Source of the DNA: Gammaproteobacteria bacterium
GTDB taxonomy: Bacteria; Pseudomonadota; Gammaproteobacteria; Steroidobacterales; Rariloculaceae
Assembly: GCA_022819855.1 (NCBI GenBank)
Contig: JAJEGN010000012.1
Span: 322,746-386,745 of the forward strand
DNA length: 64,000 nucleotides
Reading direction: 5' to 3'
Position numbers and translations under genes: made by a program. The notes under the pieces are model-generated. The model made no database searches, was not told where the DNA came from, and saw nothing but the letters and a program-made list of their open reading frames with translations. Shown here piece by piece: positions 8,631 through 15,936 of the stretch (position 1 is the stretch's first letter; every line of letters starts with the position of its first letter).

Positions 8631-9656
8631 CTAATGGTCCGAAGGCTCGACTGAGGCTTCCGCGTGTATCCGGATCAGCTTCTCGACCTGCTCGACGGTT
8701 CGCTGCCGTGCGATCCCACACTCGGTTGCGATACCGAAATCCTGCAGATACCTGCTTGCCGCGGCGATTCGGGAATTGGTGGCTTCCGCACCATCCTCGT
8801 GCACCAGACCGAGATAGACCTCAGTACCCGGATCAAGTGCCAATTCTGCGAGGGGCGCGAAGAACTCATCGTCATCCCGCTCGATCGGCACGGGCATGTG
8901 CATCCACGCAAGGGGACGCTCGACCGCGGCCGCGATCGCATTCGCAAGCCCGACCATCTTGCCGGCGTCGACGGGCTCGATGAAGTGCTTCGCATCGAAA
9001 TCCCCGTAACAAAGGTGGATACCGACCTCGACGTCGCCGGGAATCGCGTCGCACAGCTTCGCAAGTGGCGGAATCAGTACCTGCTCCGTGTTCGGCATGG
9101 GCGGGACGATCGACGGCTGACCGTCCCACGCGACCATTTCCAGGCAGACATCCCACTGAATCGCGAGGTCGCCGTGTGGGATCGCATCGCAGATCGCCTG
9201 CGCCTCCCTGATCATGGCGGCCTCGTACACTGCGAGCACTGGGAACATGCCGTCTCCCCGAACGAAAGCCGATATGACCGCAAACGGCGTCGGCAGACTC
9301 ACCTGAAATTTCACACCTTCCGCTACGTCGCCGCGTTCGCGCGCCGCGCAAAAGTCCTGATAGGAGATTCGTGCCTCGCGGCAATAGCCCAGCTCGCCGA
9401 AACGAATGTCCTGCGGATTGACGCCAGGTGCGATTTCCAACGGAACCATAAGCTGCGGGTCGGGCGACAGCGGCTTCAGATAGGGACTTGCGCGCAGCAA
9501 GGGGATCTGCCAACTGACCCACAACCGTCGTCCGGCCGGCTCCCCATCGGGAAGGCGCTTCAGACGACGACCCAGTGTGCGCCCGCAGGTTCTGAATACG
9601 TCATCGGCGGAATCGAGTGCGATGCTGCCGACGAAGTGAACTCGATCAGGTGTCAT
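8631..9656 (-). CDS. MetE/UROD-like TIM-barrel protein with probable zinc site
   Basis: A 341-residue protein with no firm specific assignment. It resembles the C-terminal barrel of cobalamin-independent methionine synthase and the uroporphyrinogen-decarboxylase-like superfamily. His214 and Cys216 (GIHLCYGDF) and Cys313 (TECGIARQ) match the H-x-C and late-Cys zinc ligands that activate a thiol substrate in MetE. AIQWDVCLEM matches the region of the substrate-side acidic residue. At 341 aa it lacks MetE's N-terminal domain. A methyl-transfer role on a thiol or related compound is inference. A methyltransferase-like membrane gene follows. Confidence 0.72.
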   Translation of the reverse strand: MTPDRVHFVGSIALDSADDVFRTCGRTLGRRLKRLPDGEPAGRRLWVSWQIPLLRASPYLKPLSPDPQLMVPLEIAPGVNPQDIRFGELGYCREARISYQDFCAARERGDVAEGVKFQVSLPTPFAVISAFVRGDGMFPVLAVYEAAMIREAQAICDAIPHGDLAIQWDVCLEMVAWDGQPSIVPPMPNTEQVLIPPLAKLCDAIPGDVEVGIHLCYGDFDAKHFIEPVDAGKMVGLANAIAAAVERPLAWMHMPVPIERDDDEFFAPLAELALDPGTEVYLGLVHEDGAEATNSRIAAASRYLQDFGIATECGIARQRTVEQVEKLIRIHAEASVEPSDH

Positions 9657-9892
9657 CGATCTCTCCAGATCGAACAGAACATTGAGCCGGATGATACGAG
9701 CTTGCCAGCAACGGGGCGAAATTGGCGCCCGGGAGCTTCAGTCGTCCAGTAGTCCGATCGCAGCGAAGCAAGGCTGAACCGCGATCCCTGCGACTTCTGA
9801 CCCGGAGTGGTTCTCCGCAGCCGCGCAACGGAGCAGTGCCGCACAGCCCTTCTGCTGCTAGCATTGCGCGACCGACCGGACCCGGGACCACA

Positions 9893-10195
9893 ATGACCAT
9901 CGACGAAATCAGCCGTGACATGGCGGCCAAATCCAGCACGCTCGACCCGCTCGGCAAGACCCTGCTGTTCCTGCTCGACGACGAGAAGATGCTGATCGAC
10001 GGAACGGGAGACGCCAATGTCGTGTCGATCGTCTCAGGACAGGACATCAAGGCCGACTGTACGGTACGGATGTCGCTGGACACCTACGGCAAGCTGCAGC
10101 GCAAGGAAATCAAGCCGTTCATGGCTGTTGCGTCGGGCAGGATCAAGGTCAGGGGCGACATGTCGATCGCGGCCAAGCTCAAGAAGCTGACCTGA
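9893..10195 (+). CDS. SCP2 sterol-carrier domain protein
   Basis: A 100-residue single-domain protein. The pattern DCTVRMSLDTYGKLQRKEIKP followed by SGRIKVRGDMSIAAKLKKL is the C-terminal half of the SCP2 lipid-binding fold. Stand-alone SCP2 proteins bind lipids or fatty acyl-CoA. The ATG at 9893 gives a complete domain. It lies 54 bases upstream of the DUF1214 gene in the same direction and may share its transcript. Confidence 0.86.
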   Translation: MTIDEISRDMAAKSSTLDPLGKTLLFLLDDEKMLIDGTGDANVVSIVSGQDIKADCTVRMSLDTYGKLQRKEIKPFMAVASGRIKVRGDMSIAAKLKKLT

Positions 10196-10249
10196 ATGCC
10201 GGTCGCTGCGACCTGACGCGCCGAGCACGGTTGAGCGGAAGAACCCGGC

Positions 10250-11314
10250 ATGAGCACATACACCTTCGAAAGCCGACAGGCGCTGGATGAATTCCTCGAG
10301 ATCATCCGCAACGCCGACCGGACGTTCCTGGATCCCGAGAAGGAACTCGACCGGCAGGGCAAGGTGGACGGCTACCAGCACATCTTTCACCTGCTTCAGG
10401 TCGCTGTCGATTTCTATCTCCACAACGATCCATTGCGGCCGCGGCTCATGCCGCTGGCCGACGGTAAGCGCAAGCTCTACGGCGACAACGTCGACGCGGT
10501 CTACTACTTCACGCAGGTACGCGGGGATCAGGAGTACGTCGTCAGCGGCCAACGCTTCGACAGTTGCTATCTGAGCTTCTGCCTGTACGGTGGCGACCCC
10601 AACGGCGAACTGGCGGACCGCGTGACGCTCAACGTCAACCACCGGGACATCGCCTTCGAGGACGACGGCTCGTTCGAGATCCGGCTGACCCCGAACCCGA
10701 ACGGCACGAACGAGTTCCCCATCGACCCCGATTCAGTGACGCTTTTCACGCGCGAGTATTTCTTCGACCGTGCGGCATCGCGCGAGAGCACGCTCGGCAT
10801 CCGCAATGCGTCGCCGCAACCCGCCACGCTGCCCCTCGGCGACGTCGAGCTCGCTCGGCGAATCCGCACCATGGCGATGTTCTTCCAGTGCACGACGTGG
10901 ATTGCGCCGCTGCCGGTCGAGTTTCCGATCAACGAGTTCTGCCCGCCGTTCGAGTTCGACGCGGAACAGGGCGGATGGGGAACCGTCGACAACATCTACT
11001 GCTTCAGCCGCTTCAGGCTCGAAGAGGATCAGTACCTCAAGATCACGTTCCGCTCACCGGAGGCCTGCTACTGGGGCCTGCAGACCTGGAACTACCTCAT
11101 GCAGTCGACGAACTACGCCGACTTCCCGGTCTGCATCAACAAGGCGAACGCCGTCGCCGAGGACGATGGCAGCTATGCGATCTACCTGAGCCACCGGCCA
11201 GCGCCGCGCAACTGGATCAGCACGGCGGGCTATCGCGAAGGCGTTCTTTTCGCGCGCTGGCTGCTCGCCGAAGCGTTACCGGAAACGCCTGAAGTGGAAC
11301 TCGGCAACTGGTGA
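10250..11314 (+). CDS. DUF1214 domain-containing protein
   Basis: Protein of 354 aa, function unknown. The C-terminal third has the DUF1214-type pattern: SPEACYWGLQTWNYLMQS, then EDDGSYAIYLSHRPAPRNWI and GYREGVLFARWLL. In the family this region ends with a dry lower-case-like consensus of wNWldt-G-r-g-l-RwL type, matched here. No signal peptide is visible, so it is probably cytoplasmic. The neighbour is an SCP2 lipid carrier, which could hint at a lipid-related role, but nothing in the sequence shows a catalytic site. Confidence 0.75.
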   Translation: MSTYTFESRQALDEFLEIIRNADRTFLDPEKELDRQGKVDGYQHIFHLLQVAVDFYLHNDPLRPRLMPLADGKRKLYGDNVDAVYYFTQVRGDQEYVVSGQRFDSCYLSFCLYGGDPNGELADRVTLNVNHRDIAFEDDGSFEIRLTPNPNGTNEFPIDPDSVTLFTREYFFDRAASRESTLGIRNASPQPATLPLGDVELARRIRTMAMFFQCTTWIAPLPVEFPINEFCPPFEFDAEQGGWGTVDNIYCFSRFRLEEDQYLKITFRSPEACYWGLQTWNYLMQSTNYADFPVCINKANAVAEDDGSYAIYLSHRPAPRNWISTAGYREGVLFARWLLAEALPETPEVELGNW

Positions 11315-11430
11315 GGCCCCATGACCCCCGAACCGGGGTATCGGATCTCTATCCGGGAAGCGCGCGTGCGACCTCGTAGCCGGCGGCCGATCGACTGCGG
11401 CGTTGTCCACCATGGCAGTTTACGCGATGG

Positions 11431-11497
11431 CATATTGCTTATAATATTTTTATAAACAATATTTTATAGATATTTTCTCTAAACAATATTAGAAACT
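11431..11497. repeat. AT-rich island with direct and inverted repeats
   Basis: Of the 60 bases at 11431-11490 only 8 are G or C, in sharp contrast with the GC-rich surroundings. The 11-mer TAAACAATATT occurs twice (11453-11463 and 11480-11490). TTATAATATTTTTATAA is an inverted-repeat-like stretch. It lies between the DUF1214 gene and a gene remnant and may mark a deletion or insertion junction, a nucleoid-protein (H-NS-like) binding site or a strong promoter region. No transposase is nearby. Confidence 0.75.
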
Positions 11498-11536
11498 GAG
11501 CCGCCCGGACATTGCCTGATGTTGCCATGAGGCCCG

Positions 11537-11698
11537 ATGGCCCGGGCGGTGTTGTCCTCCAGGAACGACGTTCATGAAACTCTGCTCAACCCGTCCGAGG
11601 GAATCATGCACGTGCTCGTGGGCGGCACAGCCGTCGTTCGCGACGGACAGTTGGTGGAAGGCGTTTTCCCAGGCCAGGCGATCACCCGCACGCCTTGA
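11537..11698 (+). pseudogene. C-terminal remnant of an N-acyl-D-amino-acid deacylase / amidohydrolase
   Basis: The frame reads RNDVHETLLNPSEGIMHVLV then GGTAVVRDGQLVEGVFPGQA and ends ITRTP-stop. This is the last 40-50 residues of a D-aminoacylase-type amidohydrolase: the G-I-x-x-V-x-V-N-G strand, the V-x-D-G-x-L turn and the PG-x-x-I close. The catalytic barrel is missing; upstream lies a stop codon and the AT-rich island. It is best read as the stump of a gene whose front was deleted. It ends 60 bases before the HtrA-type protease gene. Confidence 0.72.
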
Positions 11699-11758
11699 AA
11701 AAATTTCCTCCATCCCGCATATCGTTTGACAAGCGATTTGCGTACTGGAGGACTTCCC

Positions 11759-13180
11759 ATGTCGACGATGTCACTGCCGCGCTACGCGGCGCTGCTGTTG
11801 TCCCTGGTGCTCGTCCACTCGAGCGCACAGGGTCAGATCCAACTTCCGGGCGAAGATAGGCCGTCGCTCGCGCCCCTGCTCCGGGATGTGACGCCGAGCG
11901 TCGTCAACATTGCCGTCGTCACGCGCACGACCGCGACCCGTAACCCGCTCAACCCGTTTTTCGACGATCCGTTCTTCCGCCGTTTCTTCGAGTTTCCGCA
12001 AAACCCGGAGTCCATTCCCCGGCAAAGCGCGGGCTCCGGCGTCATCATCGACGCCGGGCAGGGCTATGTGCTGACCAATCACCACGTCATCGAGAACGCC
12101 GAAGAAATCGTCGTCACCCTGCAGGACCGTCGCACCTTCGACGCGGAGCTCGTCGGCAGCGATTCCGGGACCGACATCGCGATGCTGCGGATCGAGGCCG
12201 ATGAGCTGACGGCCATCGAGATCGGCGACTCCAACAGTCTCGAGGTCGGCGACTTCGTCATCGCCATCGGCAACCCCTTCGGTCTCGGACAGACGGTGAC
12301 CTCGGGGATCGTCAGCGCGCTCGGCCGGACCGGGCTCGGCATCGTCGGCAGCAACGCCGACCAGCCCGGCGCCCAGGCGGGCTACGAATACTTCATCCAG
12401 ACGGACGCATCGATCAATCCCGGCAATTCGGGCGGTGCGCTCATCGATCTCGACGGTCAGCTCGTCGGCATCAATACGGCGATCGTCTCGCCGGCCGGAG
12501 GCAATGTCGGCATCGGCTTCGCCGTACCCATCGCGATGGCGGGCGATATCGTCGAGCAACTGCTCGAATATGGCGAGATACAGAGGGGCAGGCTCGGAAT
12601 CTTCATTCAGGACGTGACACCGGACCTCTCCGAAGCGCTCGAACTCGGCGTCGACCGCGGCGCACTCGTCAACCAGGTCGAACCGGGCTCCGCGGCGGAA
12701 CGGGCGGGCCTGCGCGAGGGCGACGTCATCACGGAACTTGACGGCGAGCCGGTCGAGGGTGCGGCCGATCTGCGCAACAGGGTCGCGCTCGTGCGCGTGG
12801 GCACCGAAGTCGAACTCTCGTACATCCGCGATGGCCGCCGGGAGACCCTGCGTGCGGCGGTCGGCGGTGCGCCCGAAATCGCGGCGGCCGAAGGGTCGGC
12901 CGAAGGTCAGACGATCGACAGGCTGCGCGGCGCGGAGTTTCGGGATCTCGATCCGGCGCATCCGAGATACGGCACGGTCGCGGGCGTGCTCGTCGCCAAC
13001 GTTGCGCAAGGCAGCCCGGCAGCGCTCAACGGCCTGCGGCCCGGCGACATCATCATGGCCGTCAACCGGCAGCGTGTGGGCTCCCTGCTCGAGCTGTCCG
13101 AAGCGATGCGCGAGACGAGCGGCACTTTCGCACTGAACGTGCTGCGCGACAACGCGCGTCTCTTCATCGTGATTCAGTAG
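11759..13180 (+). CDS. degQ: Do/HtrA (DegQ-like) periplasmic serine endoprotease
   Basis: A 473-residue envelope protease-chaperone that degrades misfolded periplasmic proteins. A signal peptide (AALLLSLVLVHSSAQG) is followed by a trypsin-like domain. The triad is His109 (TNHHV), Asp139 (GTDIAM) and Ser224 (PGNSGGAL). Two PDZ domains follow: about 275-365 (GRLGIFIQDV to LSYIRDGR) and about 395-470 (GVLVANVAQGSPAALNGL). The ATG at 11759 is preferred to an upstream TTG because GGAGG stands just before it. DegP, DegQ and MucD cannot be separated with confidence; the short linker loop favours DegQ. Confidence 0.92.
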   Translation: MSTMSLPRYAALLLSLVLVHSSAQGQIQLPGEDRPSLAPLLRDVTPSVVNIAVVTRTTATRNPLNPFFDDPFFRRFFEFPQNPESIPRQSAGSGVIIDAGQGYVLTNHHVIENAEEIVVTLQDRRTFDAELVGSDSGTDIAMLRIEADELTAIEIGDSNSLEVGDFVIAIGNPFGLGQTVTSGIVSALGRTGLGIVGSNADQPGAQAGYEYFIQTDASINPGNSGGALIDLDGQLVGINTAIVSPAGGNVGIGFAVPIAMAGDIVEQLLEYGEIQRGRLGIFIQDVTPDLSEALELGVDRGALVNQVEPGSAAERAGLREGDVITELDGEPVEGAADLRNRVALVRVGTEVELSYIRDGRRETLRAAVGGAPEIAAAEGSAEGQTIDRLRGAEFRDLDPAHPRYGTVAGVLVANVAQGSPAALNGLRPGDIIMAVNRQRVGSLLELSEAMRETSGTFALNVLRDNARLFIVIQ

Positions 13181-13183
13181 GCG

Positions 13184-13897
13184 TCAACCGAGCACCTCTT
13201 CGAGGAAGCCGACCGTCGCGACCCACGAGCGGCGGTCGGCGTCCGCGTCGTACACCGTGCCCCTGTCGGGCGAATTCGCGTTCGGGTTCGTGAAAGCGTG
13301 CATCGCGTTGCCGTAGACGTGGATCTGCCAGTCCGCGCCGGCCTCGGAGAGCTCAGCTTCGAGCGCATTGACGGCCTCGACGGGCACCATCGGATCATCG
13401 TGACCGTGCAGCGCAAGCACCTTGGCGCCGATGCTGACGCCGGACGTGTTGCCGGGCGGGTTGAAAAGTCCATGCAGACTCACGACGCCGCGAACGTCGC
13501 TGCCGGTGCGCGCGAGATCCAGCACGCACAGTCCACCGAAGCAGTAGCCGATCGCAGCGGTGCGTTCGGCGTCGACCTCGTCCTGCTGGCGAAGCGTTTC
13601 GAGCGCAGCCGTGATGCGACCCTGCAGCAACACCCGATCCTCGAGAAACGGCTGCATGAACGTCGCGTTTTCCTCGGGACCTGAGCCGCGCACGCCCTTG
13701 CCGTAGACATCGAGCGCGAAGCCGCAGTAACCGAGTTCGGCAAGTTCGCGCGCCTTCGCGCACTCGAGTTCTCCCCGCCCTCCCCAGGCATGCGATACGA
13801 GCACGCCGGGCTTCGGACCCGGACGATCTGCGTCCCAGGCCATGTAGCCCTCGAGCAGGTCGCCGTTGTGAGTGTATTCGACATATCGGTCCGCCAT
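13184..13897 (-). CDS. Dienelactone hydrolase family protein
   Basis: A cytoplasmic alpha/beta hydrolase of 237 aa, the usual size for the family. The cysteine nucleophile is in GYCFGG (Cys119), with an acidic residue at HGHDDP (Asp167/168) and His200 in GNAMHAFTNP. Family members hydrolyse dienelactones in chlorocatechol breakdown, but many act on other esters and no chlorocatechol genes are near. The ATG at 13897 is the natural start; the frame upstream has no family similarity. It converges with the HtrA-type protease, only 3 bases apart. Confidence 0.88.
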   Translation of the reverse strand: MADRYVEYTHNGDLLEGYMAWDADRPGPKPGVLVSHAWGGRGELECAKARELAELGYCGFALDVYGKGVRGSGPEENATFMQPFLEDRVLLQGRITAALETLRQQDEVDAERTAAIGYCFGGLCVLDLARTGSDVRGVVSLHGLFNPPGNTSGVSIGAKVLALHGHDDPMVPVEAVNALEAELSEAGADWQIHVYGNAMHAFTNPNANSPDRGTVYDADADRRSWVATVGFLEEVLG

Positions 13898-14085
13898 TGG
13901 TCCTGTTTCTCCTGTGATGTTTGTGGCGCCGCGATCGAACCCGCGGCTGTCTTGCGGTGCGAGTTGCCCGCACACGGAAACGGCGAAGTTTAACGCAGAA
14001 ATATCACTTGAAAATTACGTTGCGTCGGGCGCGCATGTACTGTTAGAGTGCCTGCGCCGCGACGTTCATCCATCTGGGGGCGCCT

Positions 14086-15039
14086 ATGGACCTGATTCCG
14101 GACACAGCACCGCACTGGCACATTTTCCTGACGCACGTCCCGATCGTCGGAGCGTTCTTCGGACTGGCGCTCCTGATCGCAAGCTACGTCATCAAGAGCG
14201 ACCACTTGCGGCGCGCAGGTCTTGTGACATTCGTGCTGCTGGCACTGATCGTGATTCCGACATTCATCACCGGCTCCGCCACCAGGTGGGAGATCGGCAA
14301 CGACCCTGCTGTCTCCCTCGATCTCATGGCCGCGCATCAGGATCTGGCCCTTTGGTCGCTGATTTTTCTCGGGTTTACGGGCGTGCTGTCCTGGTTTGCG
14401 CTCTGGCACTATCGGCGCTCGTCCGGGCCTCACGACTGGAACATCCACGCCGTTCTCGTACTCGCCCTGATCTCGATGTTCGTCCTGCTGAACACGGGCA
14501 GCATCGGCGGCACGATCAGCCGCCCGGACATGCAGTCCGCGGAGGACCTTCAGGCAGTTGCGGGCCAGGCGGAGGAAGGCATCAACGCCGCGATCGAAGA
14601 AGCCATCATCAGCGGCGCATGGGCCTGGCCGGCGATGGAAGCCGCGCATTTTGTCGGGATGGCAGTGCTCTTCGGCGTCGTGATCATCGTCACCCTGCGA
14701 ACGCTCGGCGTCGCAAGGGTCATTCCCTTCTCTGCGGTACACCGGCTGTTGCCGCTCGGGGTACTCGGCTTTTTCGTCAATTCCGTGACCGGGATGCTGT
14801 TCTTCATCGCGGACTCCGGCCGCTATACGGCGATGACGAACAGTTTCTTCCCGAAAATCGCCCTGATCGTGATCGGGGGCATCTGTGTCCTGTACTTCAC
14901 GATCTTCGACAGTCCATGGAACGTGAAGAAGGACGACGACGGGCCGGTTCAGGCCAAGGCGATCGCCGCCCTGACACTGGTCCTGTGGGCCGGGGTCATC
15001 GTCTACGGCCGCCTGTTGCCGTATCTTGAAGGAGGCTAG
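14086..15039 (+). CDS. DUF2231/DUF6644-like multi-pass membrane protein
   Basis: An inner-membrane protein of 317 aa with about eight hydrophobic segments; function unknown. The N-terminal half (HWHIFLTHVPIVGAFFG, with several membrane histidines) looks like DUF2231. The C-terminal half (AMEAAHFVGMAVLFGVVIIV, then HRLLPLGVLGFFVNSVTGML) matches the protein encoded at 15325-15798. Conserved histidines within membrane helices could ligate heme, as in b-type cytochromes; this is inference. It begins a three-gene unit; the next start is two bases after its stop. Confidence 0.75.
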   Translation: MDLIPDTAPHWHIFLTHVPIVGAFFGLALLIASYVIKSDHLRRAGLVTFVLLALIVIPTFITGSATRWEIGNDPAVSLDLMAAHQDLALWSLIFLGFTGVLSWFALWHYRRSSGPHDWNIHAVLVLALISMFVLLNTGSIGGTISRPDMQSAEDLQAVAGQAEEGINAAIEEAIISGAWAWPAMEAAHFVGMAVLFGVVIIVTLRTLGVARVIPFSAVHRLLPLGVLGFFVNSVTGMLFFIADSGRYTAMTNSFFPKIALIVIGGICVLYFTIFDSPWNVKKDDDGPVQAKAIAALTLVLWAGVIVYGRLLPYLEGG

Positions 15040-15041
15040 AG

Positions 15042-15293
15042 ATGCTACCGCTGTTTATCGCCGTTATCGGTCTGGCCGCAGTACTCGCTTCGGTTTACCT
15101 CCCGGCAAGGTACTACTGGCTGATTCTCACCCTCGTCGCGGTACAGGTCGCCATCGGCATCGTTGCCAACGCAGCCTGGCTGCTGCTTACGGTCATCGTC
15201 ATCATCAGCGTACTGTTCACGGCGTTGATCGCCGTGGGCCACTTCTGCATCGACAAGAACGCCGAGCGCACGACGCAAGCAAGCGCGCAGTAG
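15042..15293 (+). CDS. Small membrane protein of unknown function
   Basis: An 83-residue protein that is mostly two or three hydrophobic segments (PLFIAVIGLAAVLASVYLP; WLLLTVIVIISVLFTALIAV) followed by a charged tail with HFCIDKNAERT. I do not recognise a family. A good ribosome site (GGAGG) overlaps the end of the gene before it, and the two ORFs are two bases apart. It sits between two related membrane genes, so it is probably an accessory subunit. Confidence 0.65.
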   Translation: MLPLFIAVIGLAAVLASVYLPARYYWLILTLVAVQVAIGIVANAAWLLLTVIVIISVLFTALIAVGHFCIDKNAERTTQASAQ

Positions 15294-15324
15294 TTCCTTT
15301 CACGACAATACATCGGGAAACGTT

Positions 15325-15798
15325 ATGGCTCTTCTTACCTGGTTGGAATCCACGGCCTATTCCGAATGGATCCTGGTCTCGGCAGTCGGCTGGCCGTTGA
15401 TGCTGTGCACGCATGCGATTGGCCTGGCGATCATCGTCGGTATCGTGTTCTCCGTCGACCTGCGACTGCTCGGGCTGTACAAGACGATTCCATACACGGC
15501 TCTGGACAAGATACTGGCCTTCGCCTGGATCGGCTTCGCATTGAACCTCTTTACGGGCGTTTCGCTGTACATGACTCAGGCGTCCAGTTACACCGAGAAC
15601 ATCCCGTTCCTCATCAAGATCACATTGATCGCGCTCGGCACCGTCAATCTGCACAAGATGCAGAAGACGCTGCGCCAGGACGCGGCAAGCTGGGAGGCCG
15701 CCCAGGCCGTTCCGGACGTCGCCAGGCAGCTTGCGATCAGCTCGCTCGTGTTCTGGACGATTGCCGTCGTTACGGGCCGACTGATCGCCTACCTCTGA
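15325..15798 (+). CDS. DUF6644-like membrane protein, paralogous to the C-terminal half of its upstream neighbour
   Basis: A 157-residue protein with four hydrophobic segments. CTHAIGLAIIVGIVFSVDL, then IGFALNLFTGVSLYMTQASS and IPFLIKITLIALG line up with AAHFVGMAVLFGVVIIVTL, LGFFVNSVTGMLFFIADSG and NSFFPKIALIVIGG in the protein at 14086-15039. One membrane histidine (THAIG / AHFVG) is shared. Function unknown. It closes the three-gene unit, 31 bases after the small middle gene. Confidence 0.75.
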   Translation: MALLTWLESTAYSEWILVSAVGWPLMLCTHAIGLAIIVGIVFSVDLRLLGLYKTIPYTALDKILAFAWIGFALNLFTGVSLYMTQASSYTENIPFLIKITLIALGTVNLHKMQKTLRQDAASWEAAQAVPDVARQLAISSLVFWTIAVVTGRLIAYL

Positions 15799-15936
15799 GC
15801 CGGTCCTGGAATCGGCGCCTCCGGGGCACGAACTCCGGGAAGGCCGCCACTGCCCCACGCAACCTACTCGGACTGCGCGACGCAGGATGCTGTGGCGCAT
15901 CCCAACCGTACGCGGCGAAACTGAGGCAGAGTCCCG

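Noticed and set aside
11431..11497. AT-rich repeats as a CRISPR array or insertion-sequence end
   Set aside because: Only two 11-base copies with no spacers, no cas genes, no transposase and no target-site duplication visible.
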